Below, one piece after another: positions 48,430 through 62,164 of a stretch of DNA of 64,000 nucleotides (position 1 is the stretch's first letter; each line of letters starts with the position of its first letter). The translations under genes and the position numbers were made by a program. Source of the DNA: Pohlia nutans (lineage: Eukaryota > Streptophyta > Bryopsida > Bryales > Mniaceae); the NCBI GenBank assembly GCA_022496805.1, contig CM040104.1, forward strand, positions 6,609,650 through 6,673,649, read 5' to 3'. Under the pieces are notes generated by a model. The model was given only the letters and a program-made list of their open reading frames with translations, ran no database searches and was not told the DNA's origin.

Positions 48430-48809
48430 AAGTGAAGTGCTCAAGAAGTTGAATCGATCACCGCCCTAATCCATTGGACTCAAATGGCTACTTGAGGCTA
48501 GGAAACAAATACGTGAGACCCAATGGGCTGCATTGCCTGCACATGTTTTGTCGTAATGGATGCCATCATCGAGTTTCCTTTTCACTTTTATCATTGGGTT
48601 TCGCTTTCCTGCACTGTAAGTTTTTGAAAGTGCTGCTGCAGTGAGTGAGCCATCCTCGAGCATGGAGCCAGTTTTTTGTTTTCCCTTTGACTTTAGCATC
48701 ATCTGGACCGACCTATCTTTTCAGGGAGGTGAACTTTTCTGCATGCGTACTTTCTACATGCCGCATTCCCATACACTTTTCCGTGCAATTACTGTGGGTC
48801 AATGTAACT

Positions 48810-49047
48810 TTAACCCGTGAAGACCAAGGATTCATAGTTTTAAAATGACAAATTTCATCGATCATGTTGTGAAAATTTTAATTTAGAGAGGACTAGATTT
48901 TGTACAACAGGAATCAGTGAAGAACATTGCATGTGCTGATCAAAAGACAAATATATTTGAATAAAAGGAACTTTACATAGGACCCATTCAAAACTGCTAT
49001 AAAAAACATGAGGCCTTATTTGGACTTCTTGGTTCTTTAGGGGTTAA
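48810..49047. mobile_element. TTAA-type MITE, family A (238 bp)
   Basis: Starts TTAACCCGTGAAGACCAAGG and ends TTGGTTCTTTAGGGGTTAA. Best-preserved relative of 38249–38473. Confidence 0.85.
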
Positions 49048-50562
49048 TCCTTGAAGGTCTAGAGAGCATGTTCTGACCAGTGTTACACATTAGTATTTTG
49101 ATGTGTTTAGAATGGTTCCTCACCTCCAATGTGAAGTTGAAATTCATGATGCCATGGTTCTAATGAGCTATTCCAGGGGTTCCAATTTGGAGCTTCTTAC
49201 TTACAACAAATGCCAAATATACGCCAACATATCGAGTATCCCCATAGGACCTATAAGGGTTGATACAACTTTCATTTAAGGTGTGTATTAAATAAATTAA
49301 GAAGAGTTTATTATGCAAATAGACTCTGAACTGCATAACATTCAATAGTAAATTCAAAGAATGCCCACTTATGCCCATGTTAGATAGATGAACTAAATTA
49401 TCCCAACAAACTCTTCATTCACTATGATGGTCTTTAGGATATCCTTACAATTATTATTGCTGTTATTAATGTTATTATTATGACAAGGAGGAGGTTTGGA
49501 TATGCTTGACTAGATGGTATTGAGCATATTGATCAACCCTTTTACAGCTCACACAACCACATTATGGTCACTGAGGCATGTTTTGCAAACTACTGTAAGA
49601 TTTACTTTGAACCAACTATCAATGTTTGAAGTGTAGATGTGGGGATTCATCTCACGCACACACTGCAAAAAGAAAATTTTGATTTGGAGTTGTGAAGCTA
49701 TCAAAATACCTATTTACAAAACACCAAAATACTAAAAATACCTCAAAATATAGCAAGTTCTTACATTTACAACACATGTACAATGCAGTCTTTCTTGTCC
49801 TTGCAAGTTTGTTATCTTCTTTTATTTTTTGGATTGTGTTCTCTTGTTTATGTTCTATTAGTGTATATATTCTGATCTTGATCAATGTACCAACTCTTTT
49901 CATACTTATAAGTATAAATTTAGTCCTAAACCATATATGGATAAGTCACTCTCATTGTATAAAATTCACAATAATTATTTATAAGTCCATTCTTGACATG
50001 AAAGATTCAATAGAGAAGTGTTGACATATGTCATTGCTGAACATCTTTGCTTTCATTTGAAAATTTGACCCAAACTCTATTTAACTTTGAAGTCACACAC
50101 CTTCCAAAGTATCGTTTTTGAGTGGGCATTATACGATTCAAAGACATATTATGATCTTCCAATTCAACAGTCCGATCTCACCAAGGTTTAATCGACACTT
50201 GCTTGATTAAGCCATGCTTATATTTATATGGTTGAACACTATTAATAAATTCCCTGATGTCAATAGAGAGAGGTTTTTTTTATAAAATTTATAAAATCAC
50301 CAAAAAAATTGTGGTTTCTTCAACATGGGGTTGGGCGGTAAAGGGTTAAGGTGAACATACCTAAAACCACCCAAGACCCAATTCCGCACCCTATCATTGA
50401 TCCCCAATTCCACTTTGGATTTGACTCAATTCCACCTCACTTCAAGATTTATCTTTCCCTCAAATATTTGTGAAACACTTGGTATGTCCTCCAAGATGTT
50501 CAACTTGCTTAAATGGATGGTAATAAGTACTTCCACCTTAGTGGACAAAAGAGGCATTTCAA
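49048..50562. other. Intergenic, no gene seen
   Basis: No convincing exon. One end of the 'cctaaaaccacc' element family is seen at 50345–50370 downstream of the PDH gene's stop. Confidence 0.4.
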
Positions 50563-53500
50563 TTAACCCGGGAGTTTAACGATCACCTCCTTGCGATCAG
50601 CTCCGTAGGACTGCACCATACACCAACAATATTAAAGTAGGTACACCTAAAAGCATCAAAATAAGCATTTGGATATGGTTCCTATTATTAAATTGTTTCA
50701 TTTTCTATCAGAACTTGCTAGAAAATGACCAGCCATGTTAAGTAGCAGAGTTCTAAGTGATCCTCAATCAAATGGTGAAGACTTACCAAACCTCCATAGC
50801 TTTTGACCCAAATATTTGTAAAAAGTTCTGCTGAGTCTGGCAACGGAGCGTTCTGCAGACACTTTCCGACGGGATGATTAGAACTGATTACATGTCCTTC
50901 TTATTTGGCATAACCAAATTTTTCTATTGAATCGGAAATGTCCACTTGATGTATTTTAGGTTGATCTAACTGGGCTCCCATTCAATAAGAACATAACATT
51001 CAGTAGCATGCACTGTCTCTCCCTTGGCTCTAAAGTGGATGGTGTGGAATATTCCACATCCAACAGTACTTCATTAGTAGCTAAGTGGATAGGTGGAGGC
51101 TCAAGGTGATGAACAGAGTGCATGAAGGAAAGGTAGTGGGCATGAAGGCTATTGAATGTTATAAAGGTTATGAGAAAGAATGCATTCATGAACCACCAAT
51201 TGGAAGCTACGTTGAAATCAGGGAATTCTTTTCAATTTTTCATGAAGGGCCAAAGTGACGATCTAAAATGTTATAGTAGTGCTCCATATTTCAACATTCA
51301 TCCACACGTTGAATAGAAAAGCATTACATTAGAAGATATCCCTTATCCATAATTTTGTTTTCATCCAAAATCTGGTGTTTTCATCCATCTATTTATTTAT
51401 TTTTAATTTGAAGTTTTTATGGCAAAAAACTTCATGGTTTTTGATCATTTTTTAGCTAGATTGTTTTTCTCTGGTGCAATCTGACACTATTTTGCCCAAA
51501 AATGCCTTCATTTGCTTGAAATCACAACTTGACATTACAGTTTAAGGATATATATAACAACTTGCATGAAAAATATAGAACAACCACTTGAATAAAAATG
51601 AACTTTCCCATTAGCAACTTCCGACAAGGAGAATCGATTCAAAAAGTTGTTCAGACCTTTGCCTTTGCAAGCGCATCCTCTACCTCCTTCTTACACTCCT
51701 TCTCAATATCCTGCGCATATCACAGGCAACTACAGTCTATCTTCCATACAATCAAACTCCATAATATGATGATATTATTGTTTCAAAACTAGGGATACAC
51801 AATCATGTGACAAGTCATTTCTATGAATAATTCATGCATGACTGTCACTTTGAAGGCAAGGCTTCCCAAACATGTCATCATAGAAAGGGCAACTGTACCT
51901 TATTTAGCCTTATGGCCTCATGCTCGAAGGGTGAACTCTACATTATGTTTGAGAATTAGTTGCGTTCATGACCCCCTCTAAAAAACCCAAGTATACGAGG
52001 GGTTATATGTTTAAAAACTCAAGTATATAGATCTATTCCGTCTTAAATATATGTTTAATGTAAGTATACGTCAATATTTTCAGCTCTAAATATGTTTATG
52101 GTATATATACGTCATACGGCAATGTCCAAATTAACACCCTTTATGTGCACTCACATATACTTGGGTATATACTTCTATGTGTTCAGTACAATACACCCTG
52201 GGGCCTAACATTAAAATGCTTAACCCTTTAACATCCCTGATTAAACATTGTTTTCAAAGATTTGTTATAAAATGTTTAATGAAAAACAAAAATGGAGTTG
52301 ATGTGCAAAGCAAAGTTGTAAATGTCAATGTGGATATCATATTTGTACGGTTGGATTCATCATTTTTTTAAATTAGTATTTTAAAATTAATTTGCAAGGT
52401 TTTCTCTTGAAATTCGATTAAAAATCCTAAATTAACACAAATTTTATAAAATAAAAAAAAACTGTATTGAAATTGAAATAACATGCATTACGAGATGGTA
52501 TGGTTTCCAATATTTGATTCTACATATTCTCAAAAATCATGTTTAAGGTCACACTTTTTGAACTAAGAATGAAACTTGACATAAACCAATTCTTTTATTT
52601 TTCGAAAAATCATAATATCTTATTTTGAAGATCCGTACTCTACAAATGATAGTCAAATAGCACAAGAACCAAAAAAATAATGAATGGATGAAAACTGTTC
52701 ATCAAGAGAATAGTTTGAACCTGTTCATCGTTCACTATGTGAACACAGGCACCTCAAAGGGTTAAAGTGAACTATACAGACATTTACATAACATCCAGTA
52801 GCATGCATTGTCTCTGCCTTGGCTCTATAGTAGATGGTGTGGAATGTTCCACACCCAAAAATACTTCATCAATAGCTAAGTGGACAGGTGGAGGCTCAAG
52901 GTGATGAGCAGAGTGCATGAAGGAAAGACAATGGGCATAAAGGCTGCTGAATGTTAAGGTTGATTGTCCTAAAACCACCAACTTAAGCAATTTGGCCTAT
53001 TTTTGGCAGTGCTAAATTCGAAAAAAAAATATGATCGCATTCGAAATAGGTTTTGATGAGGATTGCAAAAATTTGCAACATCTAATTCGCATTTGTCAAT
53101 TTTATACAAAATTCCAAAGTGGAAAGTAACCTGTGACCCAAATCAAACCTCTAGGTTTTCCCATGTCCACATCATGTGGTACTAACTTTCACTCATAATG
53201 ATACCCAAAACCACCAACTATCTCTTCGCAATGATTGGCGTGCCATTGGTTTACTTGAATAGTGAAATTGGTGGTTTTGGGTCTCAACTGTAGTGGCCCC
53301 AAGAAAAGTCTACATGTCATAATTGGGGGAGGTGGTGGTTTTAGGACATCCTACCTTATGTAGTGTTGGCAATTAAGTTTACTGCAAAAAGCGAGACTCG
53401 CACAGGGAATGGCATCTGAGATCACATGTAAGAAAAGTTCAGAGGGCTCTGACCTTGAGCTCTTTGTCAGTGGCAATTTTATGTTGCAATATAAGCTTCC

Positions 53501-54992
53501 GAATCCTTTCAATACAATCACGTCCCTGGGCACGCAAACCTTTATAATACATGAGATAGAAAACACTGCCTCCTGTTTTCGCAACGCATGCTTGTGCAAT
53601 GCAACTGCTGAGTGGTTTTCACCCCTAAAGAAGGACCAAATGTCCTAACTAGGACATTTTAATGTTCAGGTAGGTTTCCATGGTGTCAATTTTTATTTTT
53701 ATTTTTTGAAATAAATTACGTGTATTTGGTATATCAATACAAAAAGGGGGATTTTTTTATTTTATTTTATTTTTTTGGTTTCAACTTTTTAAGTGAAAGT
53801 TATGGAGCAAAAGGGGTTTTTTGGGAGAGAACGGGCAGTGCGGGCAAGAATCAAAATAAACCTTAGAAATTATTATTTTCAAATCTCACCATAGGATCTT
53901 ATTTTAGATTATTATGAGAATGCATGGTAAAATTTTCATAGAATTCGACCATATAGATTGCAAGATTATAGCGTTTGAACTGAAAAAAATGAAATTGCAG
54001 TCTTTTTTGATATTTTATGACCGTCTTTGAAGATATGGTAAAAATTGTTAAATTGGTCAAAAAAAATTCTTAAATTTTATTTAAAATTTTAATTTGATAT
54101 TTTTCATCAAGAGAAAAAAAATTCACCAAAAAATGAAAAGAAAGAGGTAAAAATGATGCTCAAAAACAAGAAAAACCCGTGGTCCTTAATCTTGTGTGAT
54201 GCTTACCTGGCGAATAGCTGTGATCTCATCACGAGTTCGGTAGGTACTGCCAGGATCAGACATAGAGTGGCCATGATAACGATATGTATCAAATTCCAAC
54301 ACCTCCACACACAACACACAGATTTTTCAGCCTACACTAATTTGGGAATAATACCCATATTTTGTTAAAATGGTCATTTGTTTTGTAAAGAGATTTGGTC
54401 GTGTGCCCTGATTCGTAGAGTCAAGGAGCAAAATGAATTTGATACCGAGAAGCTAAAATTGACTCTAAACAACCAAAAAGAAAGTTATGAAATGACCCAA
54501 AAACAATTTGAAGTAATCCATAAATGCTTAAAAACAGCCTTGAACAACCCAAGACAACTTTAAAAGATTAGGGGCTTTTTCCCTTGAATAATGTGTCCTA
54601 ACTTTTTCCCAACAGAATATGGCCATTATTTCTAGATATTCGTTACTCTTAAGTCTAACAAGTGTGGGCCACTATATTTTGAACAATTTTTACTAAAACA
54701 ATCACCTTGCATTCACATATTTAGAATAATCTAGTGAGTTAATAACAACTCTATTATATATTTCATTGTTAAGTAAGATACCCACCTCATTTCTAATTCC
54801 ACACTAAATAAACAAAAGAGTGGTAGAAATTTCTTCCTTCTTCATAGATATTTAAAAAACCCAACCAAGTTCAAATCTATTGATTCCAACGCCATTTGAC
54901 TCCAAAAGCACCAAGAAACCCGAATCAAGCGTCATATTTTTTTTTAGTAGTTTTGAGTAGGTCCTATGTGAACTTCCTTTTGTATGTATATA

Positions 54993-55028
<36 letters not shown>

Positions 55029-58000
55029 TGTATGTATGTATGTATGTATATATGTATATTTTATCAACACATGCAATGTTCTTCATTAATTCCTGTGATA
55101 TAAAATTTGGTCTTGTTTGAATTATATTTTTCACTGTACAGTTCACTGAATTTGTCATTTTAAAATCATGAATCCTTGGAGTTAAAGGATCAAGACGGGA
55201 TTGGTTGGTTGTTACAACTTTCTTGCCTATGATAACTCACAAGCAACACCAAGTCATGTACACCACATTACTACTCAAACAGACCCAACGGAAATCAAAC
55301 ATGGACCACATAATTGTGATATGTAGCCCTTCACCAACCACCCACAAAGCTCATGACTTGGCAATCTTACACCTCACCAAAATTCAAATTATACGTGCCA
55401 TACACCCAAATACTAGTTTGTAGTTACTTTTTACTGGTTATTCGTCACTAAAGTGTCTATTCTCGCAAGGGGAGAGTAGTTTTGCACCAATGGCCCTATG
55501 TCTAGTGGGCATTGGATCATTGTCATTACGAATAGACACTTTCTTCACGCGGGTTTCAAAAAAGGATCCGTGTTTCTATCTATCTATCTTTATGAATGAA
55601 GGTAGTTTCTAAGATAAAACTTGCCAATTGTAACACAACTACTATAGATTTTCTAGAATAATTCTCAAGGACGGGTTCTTTGCTTGTGCAGTGTAACCAC
55701 TAGTAGCAGACCTATCGTTTTTCATTCCACACTTCGTGGGAACAGTGAACAATGGCGGAATATTATGCCAATATTTTTGACTTCTTGTGACCACAACCAC
55801 TCACCAGCACTGACACAACCCATGTGCATGGTGCGATTTCATTCCTTTTTCATTTATAGTAAGTGAAAAACGACACATTTCCTACTAGTGAACCACCGTT
55901 TCAAGCGTGACAGAGATTCAGAATCAATGGCAGAATTTCAGTTAAAAGCACATGACAAACATGTAGGCACATGACAAACCGGTCAGAAACTCACAAAAGG
56001 CCCTTTCTTCAATGCATAATCTTTTGCAAACTTCACTGCTTGTTTCACAGCCATACAGTCCATGCCATCCACCTGACACAACAGCAGTGCAACAATCAGA
56101 ATGAAGAGAGATGAACTCATAACATTGTTTTTAGTAAGAATATTCAAGGACTTTTAATTCCATATCATTCAGTAGCATGCACTATCTCTGCTTTGGCTCT
56201 ACAGTAGATAGTGTGGAATATTCCACACCCAACAGTACTTCATCAGTAGCTAAGTGGACAGGTGGAGGCTCAAGGTGATGAGTAGAGTGCATGAAAGAAA
56301 GGCAATGTACATGAAGGCTCCTGAATGTTATCTCAGCATTGTATTGAGAATCTTCCCGTAATTCGTGAAGAGGTCTCCCTGTGGGTTGGAATAATCATTA
56401 ATTTCATGGACATCACTTATAGAGATGTCTCCATGTGATCACTAAAGGTAAAGGTACCCTAAACCCCCACGAACCTAAAATCACCAACTTCTACATCCTT
56501 CCTTTATTTTAGGGAGGAAATGTAAGTTGTCAGTACATGACTTAACTTTTGAGCGATTAATGTATAAGTTATTATACAATGAAAGACTACATTTCCTCCC
56601 TAAAATGAGAGAAGGGTGTAGAAGTTGGTGGTTTTAGGTGTCGCAATGGCTCAAGGTTCCTCTACCTTACTATACACAGACCTCCTCATGAATTATAGAA
56701 AATCTATGTTTTCAATTTTTTCTTACACTATCTAATTTCACTAAAAACCTTGTTTCATCCTCCCTTTGTTTCTACATGAAAAGCATCTTCGAGAAATTGC
56801 ACGAGCCATGGCGTCATTGGTTTATTAATGCACTGTATAGTGTGCTCGACGACATCGTCATGCATAATAGGCGAGTGGAATAAGCAAATCGTTGTTTTGT
56901 TATAGAAAAAAAAATGTCCTCACAAGCGTTTTGTGTTGACATGATGCTTTTTTATTTCGGAACAAAGGGAGTATGCAAAAAACCATGTTCCTTGCATAAC
57001 TAACATGTCCGGAATTAATTCTGAAAAGACATTGAGGTAGGACTAGGTGATCTAAGAATCACATCTGATTCATAGCAGGATGAGCCCAAATCAATCTCAT
57101 TGGCCCAGAAGTCGTCTGCTACACATTGTAGCAATTGAGGTCATGCAAAATCACTTTCTATACACTAAATCTACTACTTCTAGCATGAGAATCTACGAGT
57201 ACATAAAAATTTCTTTTGAAGGTGATTAATCCCTCTGCATACAACTATGCACCATAACATGTTTCGATTCTAAGGTTCAATTGCATTACTATAGCTTCCT
57301 AGTAGTTTGGTCAGAAAATAAACAATTAAATGGGTGTCTAAATTTTTGGAAAATCATTGACCTAGTTTGACCAAAAATAAATAAATAAATTTAAAAGGCC
57401 ACCAAATTTAATATATATTTTTCTGTGTTACTGCTTGAATTTAATATATTATTTTTCATGTTCCCTAATTGTTTCTTTCACTTTAATTACTGGTAATTAT
57501 TAGGCAAAAAGTTGCCCATTAGAAGAAAAATGGGGTTGTAAAAGGCTCCCATGCCTTCGGAAAGTAGCAAAAGAGGGGCAACCCAATAAAAAAACAAAAT
57601 GAAAAAGACACTCTGTTAGGCCCGCCGCAGCACCTACAGGAGCTACCATCACAATTATTTTATTTTATGTTTTAGTTTAAATAAAAATGAAAATAAAAAT
57701 GCAACATTGGGCCCCGTCCAACGCCAAGAGGCACTATGGCGGGCCTAATTGGGCTCCTATTTTTGCTTCTTTTTTGGTTTTTTTGTTTTTTCTTTAATCG
57801 TGATATCAATGCCATGTTGGCACAGTTTGTGAATTCACACATGGCAGCATGGCATTGGCCATGCTTATGGGCACCATGATCACAAAAGTGGGCATTTTGA
57901 GGGCCGCTTGAAGCCCCATTTTTCCTCTAATGCAAGCTGCTAGGAAGCTACGGTACTTCTTATTCCGCAACAAACAATTTGCCTCGCAACAAAGGCATGG

Positions 58001-61000
58001 GAGCATCAATGCCTGAGTGCTGTTACTCATTGCTAGTAATAGGTAGGAGGCAAACGAACTTGCATTCCGGGGATATAATCTCCACGCTTGTAATAACAAG
58101 GGCTCTTAGCTGACCGCCACTCGGCCGTGCCCATTCCATCTGCAACACAACACTCCCCACATTTTCTTTGAGAAAGCACAATTACCTTCAATCATTTCAT
58201 TAGTGGGTTTCAGAGTACTGTACCCAGCCATCAGGGTCGGCAAAAAATAATCGTAAAAGGAGAAGTCCAAATCTTTAGGAAATTATATTTTCAAGAAAAT
58301 TCTATTTTCTTTGGTGAAAAAGAGAATTTCCATAAATCCTTAGAGAATATTCATAGCATTTGGGCAAAAACAAATTAATTTGGCATGATGTGCCAACCGT
58401 GATGGTTGGATACAATAGTGGGTTTCAAGGATATAAACATTGTTCGGGATTATCTTGTTGAAATGCTACATTCTGATTGGTCATATGCGCAACATCCATG
58501 TGCTACGTCTTCCTCCATTTATCAAGGTTATCAAGTAAATAGTTTCCATCCATATCTCTTCCATTAATATAAAATCTCCGTCCATTTATCCCTATAAATA
58601 TAAAAACTCCATCCATTTACTTCTATAGATATGAAAATGTCATCTATTTACCCTACAAAAATATGAGTCAGTTAGACCCCAATTCTAAATCCCCACCTCG
58701 ACGTTAATGCATGAGAACAAAAATTGGCCCCTATTTTCTACCGGTTGGGGGCCATTTTGAAAACTAAACCCCTCTTCCAATTGTTTAAAATTCCCTAGAC
58801 TAATATGGGTCCGTAGCCTTTAATTTTGAAAAAAAAAAAATCCAAAAAAGTCCCTAAGATGCCCAACATGGAAATCTCAGAGAAACGGGCCCGGGGGTAA
58901 ATAGTGTTTACATTTACATCATGGTGGGGATTTAGAGTTGGAGTCAGTTGGACACTCCCAACAATGGCAATTGTTGCCTAGAGCTGGATTACCTATAAAT
59001 AGTCTCTTTGTAACACGGCTAAAATACCGGTATTCAGAGTAACCATGTTCTAGAAAATGGTTACCTAGTCCATAACTCACCCAAACCTAATTAGGATTTC
59101 AATGTGACTGAAAGCATAAATGTAGAAACCAGAACAATGTTGAGAATTAATTCAACTTAGAACACCCAAACCCTTCTCCCTCAATTCATCCCTTGAGCAT
59201 TATCATCACATCCAAAATTTAGTGTCACAAGCTATTGTCTCCACACCCTTGAACTCCTATGTGTTCCTCCATATAGTGGATGAACTAATCACAATCACTA
59301 TACATGGGTAATCAATATTATTCATCAATCCAAGATACCGAACCCGTCCTGAATTTAGTTATAGAGGGATGTATTGAGGTATTGCTATATCGTGCTCATA
59401 TTCAATGGCTCCATTGAAATATGCATGTTGAATTTCATCCAGTTTTCAGAAAATCTCGAGAATTGAGTGGTAGGGTGGGCATGCTCTTACAATGGTTATT
59501 CTCACACACATAGATGACTGGCAAGTCCCAAAGAGCGGAGATATTCATGGCCTCAAACAACTGCCCTTGGTTAGCAGCTCCATCGCCATACATGGCCATT
59601 GTCATGCCTTCCACCTTCAAGTACTTCTGAGCAAATGCCAAGCCTGCACCAAGCGCAGTTTGAGCGCCTACGATGCCATTCCCACCATAAAACCCACCCT
59701 TCTTGTTATACATGTGCATGGAGCCCCCTTTCCCCAAGGAGCATCCATCCTTCCGTCCCATGAGCTCGGCGAAAACCTCGTACACCGTTCCGCCTCGCCC
59801 CACATGCGTGCAATGGTCCCTGTAGGAAGTGATGATGCAATCCTTCTCGTTCAATGCCGCTTCCATGCCCACACACACTGCCTCTTGCCCGTCGTAGAGA
59901 TGACAAAAACCTCGCACGAATTTTTGTTTGTACATTGCGTCGGCTGCTATCTCCATCCGACGCATCAAAAACATCGTCCTACATTATATTTTTGCACCCT
60001 TTAGGCTGGAAGAGAAAATTCTTGAACATCGCTTCCATTAAAAGAGAAAAAAATACATGGGATGCAAATCATTGATTAGGAATTTGGGATGTGAATTTCA
60101 TAAGGTTGGTGATTGCTAACCCTCTTATCATGTACACCCATTATTTTGCTTACTTTGAGAGCCGCAAGTAGTTCGAGTTCTTTTACAAATCCTTGGACTA
60201 ATTTTGGTATGTACAATCCAAATTCGTCTAAGAATATAATAATAAAATAAAATAAATTTATTCAAATTTTGTTAAAAAAATTAAACATCTAAAAATAGCA
60301 ATGTCATAATATTTTATTCCTATTTGGCATGGTGAATTTATAGTAATTTGGATGAAAAATATATATATAGGACACATTATACCTGCATTACCGCAATTAG
60401 TATGAGTTATCTCAATTACTCCAACTTGGACTTTCTTCTAATTCCATGATTAGTCCGAGTTTTAGTTATTAGTCCGAGTCGGAATAAACAAGATAATGGG
60501 TGTAGTGATTTGAGGTTTATGTTCTACATTGAAGGAGATTGATAATTATTAGCCTCTTTATTGTCCAAAATAAAGAATCAAAATTAGCCAAAAATTATTT
60601 GATATAGTATAATATATTATTTTATGGATTATTATATGGGACTTCATATGTTGGTTCATAAAGAATAAAACCTAGTCCTCTCTATTATTGGCTTCTAGCT
60701 ATTGATCAATGTAATAGACTGCACTTCTAAGAGGCAACACCAAAAATAAACCTTGTTGCCTATATCCTTGAGGTATGGATAGACGAACTACTTCTAATAG
60801 CCTCTATAGATAGACAAACTTTTGATTCACAATTACCAACATTATGATGATGATTATCAAAGTGTAAAAGATGTAGCAATTGCTCTCCGTCCTGAATACT
60901 GTATCCAGTCATTAGGATCAATGGTTCATGCCAAGTGATTATTATTTTTGTCCAAATGATGTGGATATTCTCCAAGATTCTCTTTTTCACTATAGAAAAT

Positions 61001-62164
61001 AGATGTTTTTTGCAAAAAGGATTTCTTTAAGATTTGGGATTCTCTTTTAATAATAATCTTTTGTCGACCTTGATGGCTGGTACGATATTAGACTTTTGAA
61101 TATTCTATAATTTGGATTGCAATTTGGAATGAAAAAGGATGAGTACTGAAAGTATGCCCACCAATGAGGCTGGTATCCCTATTTCCGAATCTCATATACC
61201 AACCCAAACCTAAATTTAGCTACACAAAAAGAGTATCCACAAGCATAAAGACTCGTAATTTTTTTCTCAATTAAGTATGCGAACAACTTAACAGTTGTAA
61301 CTATTCTCCTGTGTCAAACTAGTAATCTTACATCGAACATGACTCTTACAAAAATTTACCGCGCCCATATGCCAGATAAAGACTTCAGTGGCGTACGTCA
61401 CGGGAAGGAGGGTTTTGACTCAGCCTCCGGCCTCGCCCAAAAACCTCCTTCCCGTAACGTACCCTCCCTCAATCCATATCCTATACTCCCTCTGTTTCAA
61501 TTTGATTGTTGTAAAACAACACTATTTCTTTGTTCATTTGTGGCAATCAAACTGAAACAATTCGATATTCCCTCTTTCAATTTGATTGCCGTAAACCAAC
61601 ACTATTTCTTTATTCATTTGTGGCAATCAAACTGGAACAATCCTACACTCCCTCTGTTTCAATTTGATTGCAGTAAACCAACACTATTTCTTTGTTCATT
61701 TGCGGCAATCAAACTGGAACAGAATTAGTACAAATTACAGTACCTGTCTTGAATGCTTTGGCTGGCAAAAAGTCTTCCCAAGTCACATCGGGACTTCAAG
61801 ACCTTGATTTTCAGCAAGGAATTTGAGGATAGCAGTCACTGGTGGGAATGCTTTAATGTTGAAAGAACATAACGTGATCAAGTTATTGAAACCTGAAGAA
61901 ATGCATGAGCTCTTTTCCCGAGGTGTCCACTTTGAGCGACGGCGGGTCGATCTTGTGGCCCTTGAACGGCTGCGTGATCTCGTACGGGATTTTGTCCGCG
62001 CTGCCGGCGAACGACCGTGACGCCGTTGTGACCGTCGTCGTCTGCTTGGAAACGCTGGTCGACAGAGCTCCTCCGGCTTGGGCCCCGCGCGTTACCGCTG
62101 CGGTAGGCGCTCCGGACGATTGACGGAGCACGTTCCACACGCCCCGCCATACGTGCATCGCCAT
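50563..62164 (-). CDS. Pyruvate dehydrogenase E1 component alpha subunit, mitochondrial (417 aa)
   Basis: Nine exons: 61893–62164, 59491–59978, 58060–58139, 55995–56072, 54207–54302, 53454–53525, 51657–51710, 50787–50852 and 50563–50610. Lengths sum to 1254 with consistent phase; all introns are GT–AG. The enzyme decarboxylates pyruvate with thiamine diphosphate in the mitochondrial matrix, as an alpha2beta2 E1 of the PDH complex. Residues 1–about 60 are Ser/Thr/Ala/Arg-rich, a mitochondrial transit peptide. Visible: [13 protein letters not shown] 113–125, the thiamine-diphosphate motif starting GDG 222–224 and ending NN 251–252, and [19 protein letters not shown] (about 313–331), which holds the serines phosphorylated by PDH kinase in the family. 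The C-terminus [15 protein letters not shown] fits plant E1-alpha. The gene spans 11.6 kb because its introns carry many MITEs. The exon-3 donor (CAA|GTTCGT) is weak. Confidence 0.95.
50994..51161. mobile_element. 'taacattc' MITE in PDH E1-alpha intron 7
   Basis: Starts TAACATTCAGTAGCATGC and ends GGCTATTGAATGTTA; inside 'ggtggaggctcaaggtgatg'. Same family and orientation as 52789 and 56162. Confidence 0.85.
52228..52765. mobile_element. TTAA-type MITE, family C, in PDH E1-alpha intron 6
   Basis: Starts TTAACATCCCTGATT and ends CACCTCAAAGGGTTAA; aligns with 17106–17634 along most of its length. Confidence 0.75.
52789..52956. mobile_element. 'taacattc' MITE in PDH E1-alpha intron 6
   Basis: Starts TAACATCCAGTAGCATGC and ends GGCTGCTGAATGTTA. 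Its right end abuts the next TA-flanked element. Confidence 0.85.
52957..53356. mobile_element. TA-flanked MITE, 'cctaaaaccacca' family
   Basis: TA, then AGGTTGATTGTCCTAAAACC at the left; GGTTTTAGGACATCCTACCT then TA at the right. The ends are inverted copies. Stowaway-like by TA flanks; lies in intron 6 of PDH E1-alpha. A relative is at 56445–56667. Confidence 0.7.
54985..55060. repeat. (TA)n(TATG)n microsatellite in PDH E1-alpha intron 4
   Basis: A short TA run followed by about 15 TATG units, between exons 5 and 4. Confidence 0.95.
55095..55192. mobile_element. Truncated family A TTAA-type MITE
   Basis: 'tgatataaaatttggtct...tttgtcattttaaaatcatg...aatccttgg' matches the left half of 38249–38473 in reverse orientation. 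Only one end is kept. Confidence 0.6.
55440..55590. repeat. Repeat related to the GATA-tract neighbour
   Basis: AAGTGTCTATTCTCG at the left pairs with CGAATAGACACTT at about 55529–55541. The right part continues into TTTCTATCTATCTATC, the same junction as at 40635. Confidence 0.75.
56162..56330. mobile_element. 'taacattc' MITE in PDH E1-alpha intron 3
   Basis: Starts (degraded) ATATCATTCAGTAGCATGC and ends CTCCTGAATGTTA; inside nearly identical to 52789–52956. Confidence 0.85.
56445..56667. mobile_element. TA-flanked MITE with 'accaacttctaca' arms
   Basis: Arms AAAATCACCAACTTCTACA and TGTAGAAGTTGGTGGTTTT are inverted, as are 'tttagggaggaaatgta' and 'tacatttcctccctaaa'. Intron 3 of PDH E1-alpha. 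Confidence 0.7.
58678..58940. mobile_element. Mutator-like MITE, relative of 28334–28612
   Basis: Ends contain TTCTAAATCCCCACC and GGTGGGGATTTAGAGTT. GAGTCAGTT occurs outside both ends (58665 and 58941), followed by a near-identical GAC; a 9-bp or longer direct repeat. Confidence 0.7.
61494..61722. repeat. Stowaway-like unit in three tandem copies
   Basis: CTCCCTCTGTTTCAATTTGA begins the unit and TGGCAATCAAACTGGAACA ends it, an inverted pair; the unit of about 86 bp occurs three times in a row in intron 1 of PDH E1-alpha. CTCCCTC ends are typical of Stowaway MITEs. Confidence 0.8.
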
